From positions 3,534,001 to 3,598,000 of the forward strand of contig OY970326.1 in the NCBI GenBank assembly GCA_963717155.1: a stretch of 64,000 nt of DNA. The letters run 5' to 3'. The notes beneath the pieces were generated by a model, which made no database searches, was not told the origin of the DNA, and saw nothing but the letters and a program-made list of their open reading frames with translations. A program made the translations under genes and the position numbers. Every line of letters starts with the position of its first letter. The first letter of the stretch is position 1. This DNA is from G963717155 sp963717155. GTDB taxonomy: Bacteria; Actinomycetota; Thermoleophilia; Gaiellales; JALYLC01. This document shows, one piece after another, positions 17,103-25,785 of the stretch.

Positions 17103-17792
17103 ATGCTCAAACGATTCTGCACACCTGCGACGGCCATCGCGACCCTCGCGCTGTTCGTCGCGCTCGGCGGCACTGGCTACGGCGCCGATCTTGTGCACGC
17201 CTCGGGGCGCGCGGAGACGACGAAGGCACCGGCTATCACCGCGGCGCGCGTGAGACAGATCGCGAAGGCCGAGGCGAAGGCCGAGTTTAGGTCACTGATC
17301 TCGAGCGCGCATGTCTCGTTTGCGGGAACCTCGATGACCGCGACACACGCCGCGACCGCCGACGCGGCTACCACGGCCGCCAACACGGTGAACGCGATCC
17401 ATGCCGGCTCCGCAGACACGGCGACCCATGCCACGAGCGCCGACAGCGCCACTCTCGCTGCGGCCTCGTCCGCAATCGCCTCGGTGACCTATGAGGTCGA
17501 TCCGAGCGCGGGCCCCGAGACCGTGCAGCCATGCCTAGCGAACCCCTGCACGGCTCAGGACGTCGAGTCGACGCCAGCTATCGCCGTCTGCCCTCCGGGC
17601 ACTGTCGCGATCGGCGGTGGTGGTGGTTCGCCCGATTCAGGCGTCGAACTCTCGGGCTCATACCCGATCAGGTTCGGACCCACGACGGGCCCCCCGAACG
17701 CATGGAAGATCTACGTGGATAACTTCCTGAATACCGCGACGACCGTCGACTACTACGCCATCTGCACGGCAGTGAAGTCGATCGGAAGCTGA
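17103..17792 (+). CDS. Secreted protein with Ala/Thr/Asp repeat stalk
   Basis: This 229-residue protein starts with a signal/anchor segment (CTPATAIATLALFVALGG), continues with a basic helix (VRQIAKAEAKAEF), then a low-complexity stalk of imperfect ATxADxAT units (about residues 75-120), and ends in a Cys-containing beta domain (CLANPCTAQDVESTPAIAVC). The ATG at 17103 follows AGGGAGG. The stalk resembles head-fibre or surface-repeat modules. The N-terminus is like that of the preceding collagen-like protein. Function is unknown; the protein is extracytoplasmic by inference. Confidence 0.65.
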   Translation: MLKRFCTPATAIATLALFVALGGTGYGADLVHASGRAETTKAPAITAARVRQIAKAEAKAEFRSLISSAHVSFAGTSMTATHAATADAATTAANTVNAIHAGSADTATHATSADSATLAAASSAIASVTYEVDPSAGPETVQPCLANPCTAQDVESTPAIAVCPPGTVAIGGGGGSPDSGVELSGSYPIRFGPTTGPPNAWKIYVDNFLNTATTVDYYAICTAVKSIGS

Positions 17793-17907
17793 TGCCGGAG
17801 CCAACAGGGCCACCGAGCGCGCGCTCCGCACGCATCGTCAGACCGAGGAGATGCTGCTGCGTCCCGGCAGCACAGCGGGGCAGTGTGGCGAAAGCGGCAG
17901 CAACCGC

Positions 17908-19695
17908 GTGAAACGCAAGGTTCTAAGACGAATGAGCGCAGCGGTTATCGGCGCGCTGACCCTTGGGTCCGCACTGAGCCTCCTGTTCGCGGCGTACGGT
18001 CACACGTCGAACGTCGAGGTTCGCGCGGCCGGCGGCGTGTCCGTCATGGACGACTTCGAGTCGGGCACCCTCACCGGATGGAGGGCCGTCGACAGCGGTT
18101 CCGGCGGCTGGTTCGTCTATAGCAACGGCAGCAGGGCGCCCGATCCGGCTCACAGCAATCCCAACGTGCCTTTCGATCTCCCGGATCCTCCTCAGGGCAG
18201 GTTCGCGGCGGTGACGGATATGAATGGCCCCGGAACGCTCATCTTGTACCGAGACGTCAAGCTGTACGGTCGTCTGATGCTTCACCTGACCGTGTTTCAC
18301 GAAGGCGACTCTGCTTTCTTCAGCCCGCGGACGCTGGCGTACGACGTGCCCGGGGACAATCAGCAGTTCCGGGTCGATCTCCTCACTCCGTCGGCGCCGA
18401 TCGATTCCCTGGCTCGGGGCGATGTCCTCGTGAACGTCTTCAAGACGTCTACCAGCGAGCCGGCCCTGCGCGAGCCGACGGCCATCAAAGTGGACGTGTC
18501 GCGCTGGGCGGGCCAGACGGTACGCCTACGTCTCGCTGTTGCCGACAACGTCGGTCCTCTGCGCGTCGGCGTCGACGAGATTCGTTTCGAGCCGATCGGC
18601 TCAGACGCGAACGCGCGCATCGAGCTTCCGGCCACAAAGAGGCCGTCACGCGCTCTGAACCTCGTCCTGGGCACACTGACGGAACCGGAGGCGATGAAGG
18701 CGCTTGCGGCCCACGCCAAGAGGCTCGCCGTCGAAGGTGAGTTCTCTGGCGCGCTGTTGGTCGCCAAGGACGGCCATGTGCTCTTCCGCCGCGCCTACGG
18801 GCTGGCCGATCGCAAGCGACGGATCCCGAACACCGTCCGGACGCGCTTTCGCATCGGCTCGATGAACAAGATGTTCACCGCCGTGGCGATCCTCCAGCTG
18901 GTCGAAGCCGGCAAGGTCGCCCTCACGGCTCCGCTCGGCAAATACCTCACCGACTACCCGAACCGTGAGGTCGCTGCCAAGGTCACGATCCGCCAGCTCC
19001 TGACCCACACCGGTGGCACTGGGGACATCTTTGGCCCCGACTTCGACCTGCATCGCACGGAACTCCGCACGCTCGCCGACTACGTGCGGCTGTATGGCCA
19101 TCGGGGACTCGAGTTCAAGCCGGGCAGCCGCTGGTCGTACAGCAACTACGGCTTCATTCTGCTCGGCCGCGTGATCGAGAAAGCAGCGGGGGAGAGCTAC
19201 TACGACTACATACGGCAGCACATCTACGCGCCCGCGGGCATGACCCGAAGCGGGTCGCTTCCCGAAGATCAAACGGTTCCGGGGCGGTCGACCGGCTACA
19301 CACAGCCATTGGGGACGACCGTCTGGCTCCCGAACACCGACACCCTGCCGTACCGCGGGACGTCCGCGGGTGGCGGCTACTCGACGGTCGACGACCTCAC
19401 GCAGTTCGCCGAGGCGCTGCTCAGTCACAAACTGCTCAGCCCCGACTCGACGAAGCTGCTGATCACGGGGAAGGTGAACGCGGGTCCCGCCAGATACGCG
19501 TACGGCTTCGAGGATGCTCGAGACGCGCACGGGAACGGCTGGGTCGGCCACGGAGGGGGCGCACCAGGTATGAACGGCGACCTGCGGATCTACGCCAAGT
19601 CCGGCTACGTGATTGCAGTCTTGGCGAACATCGATCCGCCCGCCGCACAGCGAATCACGGACTATCTCGAACCCTGGCTCGCGGCGGAGCGATAG
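17908..19695 (+). CDS. Secreted serine hydrolase, class C beta-lactamase fold
   Basis: This protein of about 595 residues has a signal peptide (VKRKVLRRMSAAV then a hydrophobic run), a jelly-roll-like domain from about residue 40 to 210 (FESGTLTGWRAVDSGSGGW), and a beta-lactamase/PBP domain from about 240 to the end. Catalytic motifs are SMNK (SxxK), YSNYG (YxN) and GHGGGAPG (H-x-G). Family members are D-peptidases, esterases or penicillin-binding proteins; substrate unknown. I chose the GTG at 17908 for its basic N-terminal region; an ATG at 17932 is the alternative. The N-terminal carbohydrate-binding-like domain suggests cell-wall or polysaccharide targeting. Confidence 0.8.
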   Translation: MKRKVLRRMSAAVIGALTLGSALSLLFAAYGHTSNVEVRAAGGVSVMDDFESGTLTGWRAVDSGSGGWFVYSNGSRAPDPAHSNPNVPFDLPDPPQGRFAAVTDMNGPGTLILYRDVKLYGRLMLHLTVFHEGDSAFFSPRTLAYDVPGDNQQFRVDLLTPSAPIDSLARGDVLVNVFKTSTSEPALREPTAIKVDVSRWAGQTVRLRLAVADNVGPLRVGVDEIRFEPIGSDANARIELPATKRPSRALNLVLGTLTEPEAMKALAAHAKRLAVEGEFSGALLVAKDGHVLFRRAYGLADRKRRIPNTVRTRFRIGSMNKMFTAVAILQLVEAGKVALTAPLGKYLTDYPNREVAAKVTIRQLLTHTGGTGDIFGPDFDLHRTELRTLADYVRLYGHRGLEFKPGSRWSYSNYGFILLGRVIEKAAGESYYDYIRQHIYAPAGMTRSGSLPEDQTVPGRSTGYTQPLGTTVWLPNTDTLPYRGTSAGGGYSTVDDLTQFAEALLSHKLLSPDSTKLLITGKVNAGPARYAYGFEDARDAHGNGWVGHGGGAPGMNGDLRIYAKSGYVIAVLANIDPPAAQRITDYLEPWLAAER

Positions 19696-19832
19696 CACCA
19701 GGCCTACTGCGGATGCGACCCTGCGTCCCCGGCTCGCCATCAGAGGATCGAGGCTGAGGCCGAGCAACTTGTTCGCGAAGGGGCTGGATTGCCCGGTGAC
19801 GAACGTGGCACGGCACCGTCTCGGTCCGCAGC

Positions 19833-19979
19833 ATGCAAGGAACCACACCGGTGAATCGCGGTTTCTCGCATGGCGTCGCGAAGGGAGGAATCGGCTTCGG
19901 CACCGCCGTCGCGCTCGGAGTGGCGTTGTCAGGGTGGGCGCTGCTGCCATCCACGAGCGCTACCCCGGCGGGTCGGTAG
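19833..19979 (+). CDS. Possible 48-residue exported peptide
   Basis: The frame starts MQGTTPVNRGFSHGVAKGGI and continues into a hydrophobic run (GTAVALGVALSGWALLP) ending just after STSATPAGR. It resembles a signal or anchor segment without a following domain. It could be a short membrane peptide or the remnant of a truncated exported protein. No ribosome site is seen, and confidence is low. The rest of the 19696-20039 gap holds nothing else I can support. Confidence 0.25.
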   Translation: MQGTTPVNRGFSHGVAKGGIGFGTAVALGVALSGWALLPSTSATPAGR

Positions 19980-20039
19980 CGAATCCTCGAAGTTCACCAC
20001 CGATCCGTTGGGAAGGTTGTGCGGACTCGGAAGCCTGCG

Positions 20040-20657
20040 CTACTTGCGGCGGTAAGGGTCCACGAGCACATCGTCGATGCGAAACGCGCTGCCCCGATCG
20101 GCGGTGAACAGGAACTGCACATTGCTTCCCACTACCGCGACTGGGAAGACGAGCGGCGCGGTCGGGGCCCAGCTTGGCGTGCCGGAGATCGCCGCGACGG
20201 TCGTTGCGACCCCGCCGCTGCCGTCCATTGTGGCGGTTACGTTGAGATTTCCCGTGCCCGAGACGCGACGGATGAAGAATCGCATCGACGGCATCGTGGA
20301 ATCGACACACATGTGCGGGCTCTTGGCTGTCCCGCCAGCGGGGATCTGGACGGCATGGCTGCCGACATCCGAAAGAAGGTGGTCATCGTCGCCGGCGACG
20401 ATATTCGAGCCGCCGCCCCACGACCAGCCCTGCGCGCCCTGCTCGAATGTCGATCCCTGGAACGGGCTGTACAGATTCAGGTCACCCCAGCTCGCGAAAA
20501 TCGGCGTGCTGGTCGCGGCGGCACATGGCTGCGTGCTAGCGAGTGCGCTTGGTGCGCTGATCGCCGCGACCGCTGCCAACGTTGCCGCGGTCGTGAGAAC
20601 CAAACGGGTGAGTCTCAAGAGCCTTGTCCCTTCGAGCGTCTGCGGCTTCGTCCGCAT
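20040..20657 (-). CDS. Secreted protein of unknown function
   Basis: This 205-residue protein has a clear signal peptide (TTAATLAAVAAISAPSALAS) and a beta-rich mature part with a carbohydrate-binding-like layout: SPFQGSTFEQGAQGWSWGGG near the start, and FRIDDVLVDPYRRK at the end. Such jelly-roll domains are common in secreted actinobacterial proteins. It has no catalytic motif. It stands alone between gaps. Confidence 0.6.
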   Translation of the reverse strand: MRTKPQTLEGTRLLRLTRLVLTTAATLAAVAAISAPSALASTQPCAAATSTPIFASWGDLNLYSPFQGSTFEQGAQGWSWGGGSNIVAGDDDHLLSDVGSHAVQIPAGGTAKSPHMCVDSTMPSMRFFIRRVSGTGNLNVTATMDGSGGVATTVAAISGTPSWAPTAPLVFPVAVVGSNVQFLFTADRGSAFRIDDVLVDPYRRK

Positions 20658-20943
20658 CTCAGAATCCGCTGGCGCGTGTATTTCGGCTACCCCCGGAGGG
20701 GGGATTGGACGCTTGCGATGTCATAGAGGTCGGCCTCATGCTCGGCGAGGTACACAACCAGCGTCGTCATTGCTACCGCCGCCGCGAATCGCCGAAGACG
20801 CAGCGTGCGCCAAACGCGCGGAAAGCCGCGGCAGAACCTTTCTCGGCGAACCTCAAGTCGAACGCAGCCAAAGGGCACGTTTGGCGCTGGCGAACCAGGG
20901 CCATAGAGGCGCAATCCCGTTGTCTTGAGACCGGAGGGCAAAG

Positions 20944-21279
20944 GTGGCCACGCGAAAGACGTGGGACGTCGAGCCGAGCGCCGATCGGTGGGCAGTTCGC
21001 CGCGAAGGCGCGACCCGGGCGGACAGCGTCTTCGATCGCCAGCCGGACGCGATCCGACTACGCTCGGCGCCGGCCGATGGGCTCACGCGCCTCGCTCGTC
21101 GGCATCCCGCCGCCGGGCGAGCTCAGCTTGCAGGTCGGCAAGAAAACACCTCGCGGAATCGGTCCCGTGTCCACTCGTGTGCAAATTGCTCTGCATCAAC
21201 GATGAGGAGCGCTGGTCGCGTCCCGCCCTTGGCGGGGGCCGTAGGCAATGATCACGATGGTGTCGTCGCCGTAGAGTGA
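20944..21279 (+). CDS. DUF2188-like small protein
   Basis: The N-terminal 40 residues (MATRKTWDVEPSADRWAVRR EGA then RADSVFDRQPDAI) fit DUF2188, a small domain usually 60-80 residues long. The remaining part (LARRHPAAGRAQLAGRQEN and beyond) is only vaguely like the family's second half and runs longer than usual, so a frameshift or decay near position 21060 is possible. The GTG start follows GGAGGG. Function of the family is unknown. Confidence 0.5.
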   Translation: MATRKTWDVEPSADRWAVRREGATRADSVFDRQPDAIRLRSAPADGLTRLARRHPAAGRAQLAGRQENTSRNRSRVHSCANCSASTMRSAGRVPPLAGAVGNDHDGVVAVE

Positions 21280-21283
21280 GTGG

Positions 21284-21952
21284 ATGTTGCCTGCTGTCTC
21301 CGTGTCCGTGCAGGTGCGGCCTCCCGTCGTCAGGTTGGCGTCGGTCGTGGTCGGCGAGGCCGAGTCTGTGCGCGCGACCGTCTACCGCATACGCTCCGGA
21401 CGGACATATCTCGTGCGTTTCCGCGTGGCTGGTGCGACCGCCGCGACAGGGCTCGGCTGCATCGCGTCGGCGAGCATGCGGCTGGTCGGTTCGGGGCCGG
21501 TGGTGCGCGTCGGGGTCTCACCGCGCGGCGTGTGGTGCCCGGGTACCGGAGTACTCAGCGTGGCCATCGCGCGCCGCGGTGCGAAGGTCGTGGCGTCGCG
21601 CCTGCACGTGCGGCCACCTGAAGCGATCGGCCAGGGCGATGTCGTCGGCCATCTGCTAGTCGGGCCGACATGCCCTGTCGAGCGCGCCGATGATCCGTGC
21701 GACCCGGTCGCACGGCCCGACCCCGTCACGCTGGTCGCGCTCGACGCGACGGGCGTCGAGACGGCGCGAACGGTCACGCTCGGCGACGGCAGCTTCGCGT
21801 TCGACCTGCCCCCCGGCGGCTACACGCTGCATGCCGAAGGGACCAGCTCGATGTTCCCGTCGATCACCGACGCGAAGGTGGTCGTGACTGCCTCGGCGAC
21901 GCGTGCGGCCCCGCAGCGCGTGATCGTGACGGGCGACACCGGCATCCGCTGA
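21284..21952 (+). CDS. Protein with prealbumin/carboxypeptidase-regulatory-like domain
   Basis: This 222-residue protein has an N-terminal part of unknown fold and a C-terminal beta-sandwich from about residue 120: VGPTCPVERADDPCDPVA, then VTLVALDATGVETARTVTLG and GSFAFDLPPGGYTLHAEG, the typical layout of carboxypeptidase-regulatory-like repeats in secreted proteins. No signal peptide is evident from the annotated ATG. The start codon lies 4 bases after the preceding stop. Function unknown; probably extracytoplasmic. Confidence 0.5.
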   Translation: MLPAVSVSVQVRPPVVRLASVVVGEAESVRATVYRIRSGRTYLVRFRVAGATAATGLGCIASASMRLVGSGPVVRVGVSPRGVWCPGTGVLSVAIARRGAKVVASRLHVRPPEAIGQGDVVGHLLVGPTCPVERADDPCDPVARPDPVTLVALDATGVETARTVTLGDGSFAFDLPPGGYTLHAEGTSSMFPSITDAKVVVTASATRAAPQRVIVTGDTGIR

Positions 21953-22327
21953 GCTTCGAGTCGGATCGTGCAGGCTGGCGTGTCGACCGGCTCCGAGTGT
22001 CCGTGCCTATGGCTACCGTGCGGCCCCGTCGGTTAGTCGCGGAGCGATGGGGCAGCATCGAAACTCGGATCCCCATGACCGGACGAGACGAAGAGCAAGA
22101 CCCGCGAAGCCGTCGACAAGGCGCGCGACGCTATCCACGAGGCAACCGCGCCCGACAAGTAGTTCTCAGGCTCCGCGCCGGAGCCGCTTGTGATCCGACA
22201 CGCGGGGCTGTCGCACCAAGGCTTGCGCTCACGCCCGGACAGACCTGCCTGAAGGTGGAGCAAGGGACTCAGGGGGCTTCGCCGTTCGCGTCGGAAACAC
22301 GCGGCGTCTGAGCCACCATACGTCGGC
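21953..22327. other. Gap with a small gene remnant
   Basis: Around 22090-22160 a plus-strand frame reads TKSKTREAVDKARDAIHEAT then APDK and stop, an amphipathic helix like those of CsbD/antitoxin-type small proteins. An in-frame stop six codons earlier leaves no start, so I take it as a 3' remnant. The rest holds the upstream region of the sigma factor gene. Confidence 0.3.
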
Positions 22328-22888
22328 ATGAAATCTCCTCGCCCGGCCCGCAGCGACGCCGACCTGATCCGGGCCTCGACCCGTGACCCGGACGCGTTCG
22401 GCGAGCTCTACGCGCGGCACGCCGGCGCCCTGCACGGTTGGTTCGCCTCCCGCCTCGAGTGGGCGGCAAGCGACCTGACCGCCGAGACGTTCGCGCGGGC
22501 GTGGCTCGGGAGACGGCGTTTCCGCGACCAGCGTGACGGGTCGGCGCTGCCGTGGCTGCTCGGCATCGCCCGCAACGTGCTCGCCGGCTCGGTTCGCAAC
22601 GACCGCATCGAGACCGCCGCGCGCCGGCGGCTCGGGCTGCCCTGCGAGCTCGCCGTCGACGATGGCTATCAGGCGGTCGACGAGCGGCTCTCGCCCCGGC
22701 ATGCGGTCGCCGACGCGGTCGCCCGTCTGTCCCCCGGCGAGCGGGAGGCGATCGAGCTTCGCGTGGTCGAGGAGCTCCCCTACGACGAGGTCTCCGCGCG
22801 CCTCGGCATCCGGCCCGCCGCCGTGCGACTCCGCGTGTTTCGTGGGCTCAGGCGCATCTCCGCCGACATCCTCCAGGAGGACCGATGA
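22328..22888 (+). CDS. ECF-type RNA polymerase sigma factor
   Basis: This 186-residue protein has sigma region 2 (AFGELYARHAGALHGWF ... TAETFARAWLGRRRFRD) and region 4 (LSPGEREAIELRVVEELPYD EVSARLG) typical of extracytoplasmic-function sigma factors. Its TGA overlaps the ATG of the next gene (ATGA at 22885-22888), which itself has AGGAGG. The downstream membrane-anchored protein is the likely co-regulated partner, possibly an anti-sigma factor. The regulon is unknown. Confidence 0.85.
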   Translation: MKSPRPARSDADLIRASTRDPDAFGELYARHAGALHGWFASRLEWAASDLTAETFARAWLGRRRFRDQRDGSALPWLLGIARNVLAGSVRNDRIETAARRRLGLPCELAVDDGYQAVDERLSPRHAVADAVARLSPGEREAIELRVVEELPYDEVSARLGIRPAAVRLRVFRGLRRISADILQEDR

Positions 22889-23991
22889 ACACCACCCCCG
22901 GGCTCGAACGCTTCGAGCGCGCCCTCGTCCCCGCGCTGCACCGCGACCTCGTGCGACGCTCGCGCCAGCGGCGCGGCGCCACTGCGCTGACTGTCGCGGC
23001 TGCTGTCGCCGCCGCCTCCCTTGTGGGCATCCCGCGGCTCGGCCACAACGGGTCCGACGGTTCGCCGCTCGCCCGCGCCGAGGCCGCCCTCGCCGTCGCC
23101 GGCAGTGGCGTCCTCCACGTCCGGATCGAGGCTCGGCAGGTCGCGCCGGACGGCGCGACCGTCTCTTGGCAGGACGAGAGCTGGCGCGCGCTCCGCAGCG
23201 GGCAGCTCCGGACGACGGAGCGCGCCGCGGGCAAGCCCGTCATTGAGGTGGAGAAGGGTTCGGACGGCACGGCTCGCATCTACGACGCCGCGACGAACAC
23301 GATCTACGAGCTGTCCGCGGCCGCGATCGCCGCGACGCCAAAGGCGGCCGACCCCGGTGCCGGTGATGCCGGGATCGCGATCGTCGGGTCGGTCGTCGCC
23401 ACCGAGAAGGACGGCACCCGGGTGGTCGTCGGCGAGAACGGCGGGAAGCTGCTCGTGCCGCCCGGGGCGGCGCTGCCCACGTTCGCCGACGCGGGCACGG
23501 TCGTCGAGCCCCCGCCTGCCTGGGTTGCCCCGTACGCGCTGCGCGCGGCCAAGCACGCCGACGTGGCCGGGAACGTCGCGAGTGGCAGCGCGACCGCCGG
23601 GGCCGCCAAGCCGGTCGTCGTGACGCCGCTCCCTGCCGTGCTCGATCCCCAGGCGGACTCGTTCCTTGCCGACGTCCAGCAGCTGCTCCGCTCCGGGGCG
23701 GCACACACGGACGGCACGGTCGTCGTCGACGGGCGCCGCGCGCTGCGCATCGCCGGAGCCGACGCGACCTCGGTCTATCTCGTCGACCCGACGACCTACG
23801 AGCCGATCGGCTGGGACACCGAGGGCACGGGAGGCAGCCTGCACATCCGCGTCACGGCGTACGAGCGCATGCCCGCCGGGCCCGCCGCCAACACAGCGCT
23901 GTCGCTGACGGCCCAGCACCCGTCCGCACGGATCGATCAGGACCCCGCGGACTTCGCCACGGCGAAGGCTCGCCTGTTCGCCGGCGGCTGA
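22885..23991 (+). CDS. Membrane-anchored partner of ECF sigma factor
   Basis: This 368-residue protein has a short cytosolic N-terminus (LERFERALVPALHRDLVRRS RQ), one membrane helix (ATALTVAAAVAAASLVGIP), and a large external domain of LolA/outer-membrane-lipoprotein-sorting-like beta structure (GVLHVRIEARQVAPDG ... SVYLVDPTTYEPIGWDT). The topology and coupling with the sigma gene suggest a role as anti-sigma or sensor protein, though the short cytosolic part lacks a zinc-binding ZAS motif. It is followed by a terminator-like hairpin. Confidence 0.65.
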   Translation: MNTTPGLERFERALVPALHRDLVRRSRQRRGATALTVAAAVAAASLVGIPRLGHNGSDGSPLARAEAALAVAGSGVLHVRIEARQVAPDGATVSWQDESWRALRSGQLRTTERAAGKPVIEVEKGSDGTARIYDAATNTIYELSAAAIAATPKAADPGAGDAGIAIVGSVVATEKDGTRVVVGENGGKLLVPPGAALPTFADAGTVVEPPPAWVAPYALRAAKHADVAGNVASGSATAGAAKPVVVTPLPAVLDPQADSFLADVQQLLRSGAAHTDGTVVVDGRRALRIAGADATSVYLVDPTTYEPIGWDTEGTGGSLHIRVTAYERMPAGPAANTALSLTAQHPSARIDQDPADFATAKARLFAGG

Positions 23992-24005
23992 CCTGACCGG
24001 ACTAC

Positions 24006-24042
24006 GGCTCGAGGAGCGCCGCTACGAGCGCCTCCTCGAGCC
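24006..24042 (+). terminator. Hairpin terminator
   Basis: GGCTCGAGGAGCGC (24006-24019) pairs with GCGCCTCCTCGAGCC (24028-24042) with a single bulge and an 8-base loop. It lies 15 bases after the stop codon of the sigma partner gene. No T run follows. Confidence 0.55.
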
Positions 24043-24382
24043 ACCCGGCGTGGCGCTTGGCCCTAAATCGCTACCGTCAGCCAGCTGTCAGAGCACATCT
24101 CCCAGCGCCCCGGCCCAGCACCTTCCGGACCGTGGCCGGCCACGCTCCTCGGACGGCCGCGCCCGCATTATGCGCCTCACACCCGAGGCCAGGCCCTCGA
24201 CCAAGCAGTGTGGAAAGCCGGACGGGACGTCGAGCAATCCTGGAAAGCCCAATTCGAGGACAGCGAGTGGGCGACGTTCCACGAATCCTCGACAGACTGA
24301 TACAGCCACTGCCCGACTGATCCGCATCGTGCGGGAGACGGTCGCGCACTCGAGTCCGTCGTGCCTCAGCTCCAGCCGGCAC
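24043..24382. other. Gap between convergent genes
   Basis: No convincing gene is visible. The stretch lies between the sigma-partner terminator and the 3' end of the MBOAT gene on the opposite strand. Confidence 0.4.
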
Positions 24383-25776
24383 CTAGAACTGGTAGTAGAG
24401 AAATGGACTCGGGCTCGAGATCGCGAGGACGGCGACGGCGAGCGCAATGCCAACTGCGAGGCCCGATCTCATGTTGAGGCGGAATCGCACGTCCCACGTG
24501 TCCGGAGCGACGTTCACGAAGACCAGGAGTGCTGCGACGATCACCCCCGGCCACAAGAGCGTGTCGATCGGCAGCGAGCCGCGCAGCCCGTTGACGCCGA
24601 GCATGCTGGTCAGCACGTCGGCCGCGTCGCCGATGGAGTGCGCCCGGAAGACGACGAACGCCGCGACGACCGCGATGAATGTGAGCGCACGGTTCACAGG
24701 CTGCCAGGAAGGCGTCCAGCCGCGCTGTCGGAGTAACGCGTGCCCCGCCAGAAGCACCCCGTGGATCGCACCCCATACGACGAAGGTCCAGGCCGCGCCA
24801 TGCCACAGCCCACCGAGCAACATCACGATCGCCAGGTTGCGGGCGACAATCAGCGGCCTCGCTCGTGACCCTCCGAGCGGGATGAACAGGTAGTCGCGCA
24901 GGAACGTCGAGAGCGAGATGTGCCAGCGCCGCCAGAAGTCGGCGATCGACGTTGCCTTGTACGGTGAGTCGAAGTTGCGCGGGAAGCGGATGCCGAGCAG
25001 GAGCGCGAGCCCAACCGCCATGTCGGAGTAGCCCGAGAAGTCGAAGTAGAGCTGCAGGGCATAGGCGAGGGCCGCAATCCAGGCAGATATCAGACCCAGA
25101 TGCGCGTGTCCGGCGAACAGCCTGTCGACCGTGGGGGCAAGAGTGTCGGCGATGACGAGTTTCTTTACCAAGCCGCACGCGAGGAACGTCAGTCCCGCCG
25201 TTGCGAGATCGCCCGTGAGCCGTGGCGCGAGCCGCTCGAGCTGGCCTCGGATCGACGAGTAGCGGACGATCGGCCCGGCGATCAAGTGCGGGAAGAGAGC
25301 GACGAACGTCGCGTAGCGCAACAGGTTGCGATCCGCCGGGATCACGCGGCGGTAGACGTCGATCGTGTACGAGATCGAGTTGAACGTGTAGAACGAGATC
25401 CCGACCGGCAAAAGGAATGCGAGCGCGGGGAACGGCCGGCCGACGCCGACGAGCGACGCGAGGCCGTTGCTGGACGCGAGGAAAACCCCGCGTACTTGAA
25501 GAGCGCGAGCAGTCCCAGGTTGATGGAGAGGGCCCCGACGAGCAGCGCCCGGCGGAGCCGTCGATCGTCGGTGCGTGAGAGCAGCAGGCCCGCCACGTAG
25601 TCGGTGGAAGTCGAAGCGAACATCAGCGGAAGGAAGCGCCAGTCCCACCACGCGTAGAACACGTACGACGCGAGCGCGAGGAAGGCGAGCCGCAACTGCG
25701 TCGAGCGAAGCGCCCAGAAGCTCGCAAGCGTGACGGGAAGGAAGCCGAACAGGAAGATGTGCGTCGTGAAGAGCAT
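24383..25776 (-). CDS. MBOAT family O-acyltransferase, one frameshift
   Basis: The gene encodes a protein of about 464 residues of the membrane-bound O-acyltransferase family (AlgI/DltB/PatA-like). It opens MLFTTHIFLFGFLPVTLASF, and about 10 hydrophobic segments follow. Signature motifs are FDFSGYSDMAVGLALLLG, DFWRRWHISLSTFLRDY and GLWHGAAWTFVVWG, with the family's catalytic His. One base appears to be missing near 25488, where the plus strand reads GAGGAAAACCCCGCG; reading frames on either side join ALFKYAGF to FLASSNGL, and the length is one short of a multiple of three. AlgI homologues acetylate extracellular polysaccharides together with an SGNH partner, which is what lies 9 bases upstream. 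Confidence 0.75.
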
Positions 25777-25785
25777 CCGAGTGCC

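Noticed and set aside
20687..20941. Fragment resembling a potassium-channel helix (VAMTTLVVYLAEHEAD) on the minus strand
   Set aside because: Only about 40 residues look membrane-protein-like, with no pore signature (TVGYG) and no start signal. The support is too weak to list as a gene.
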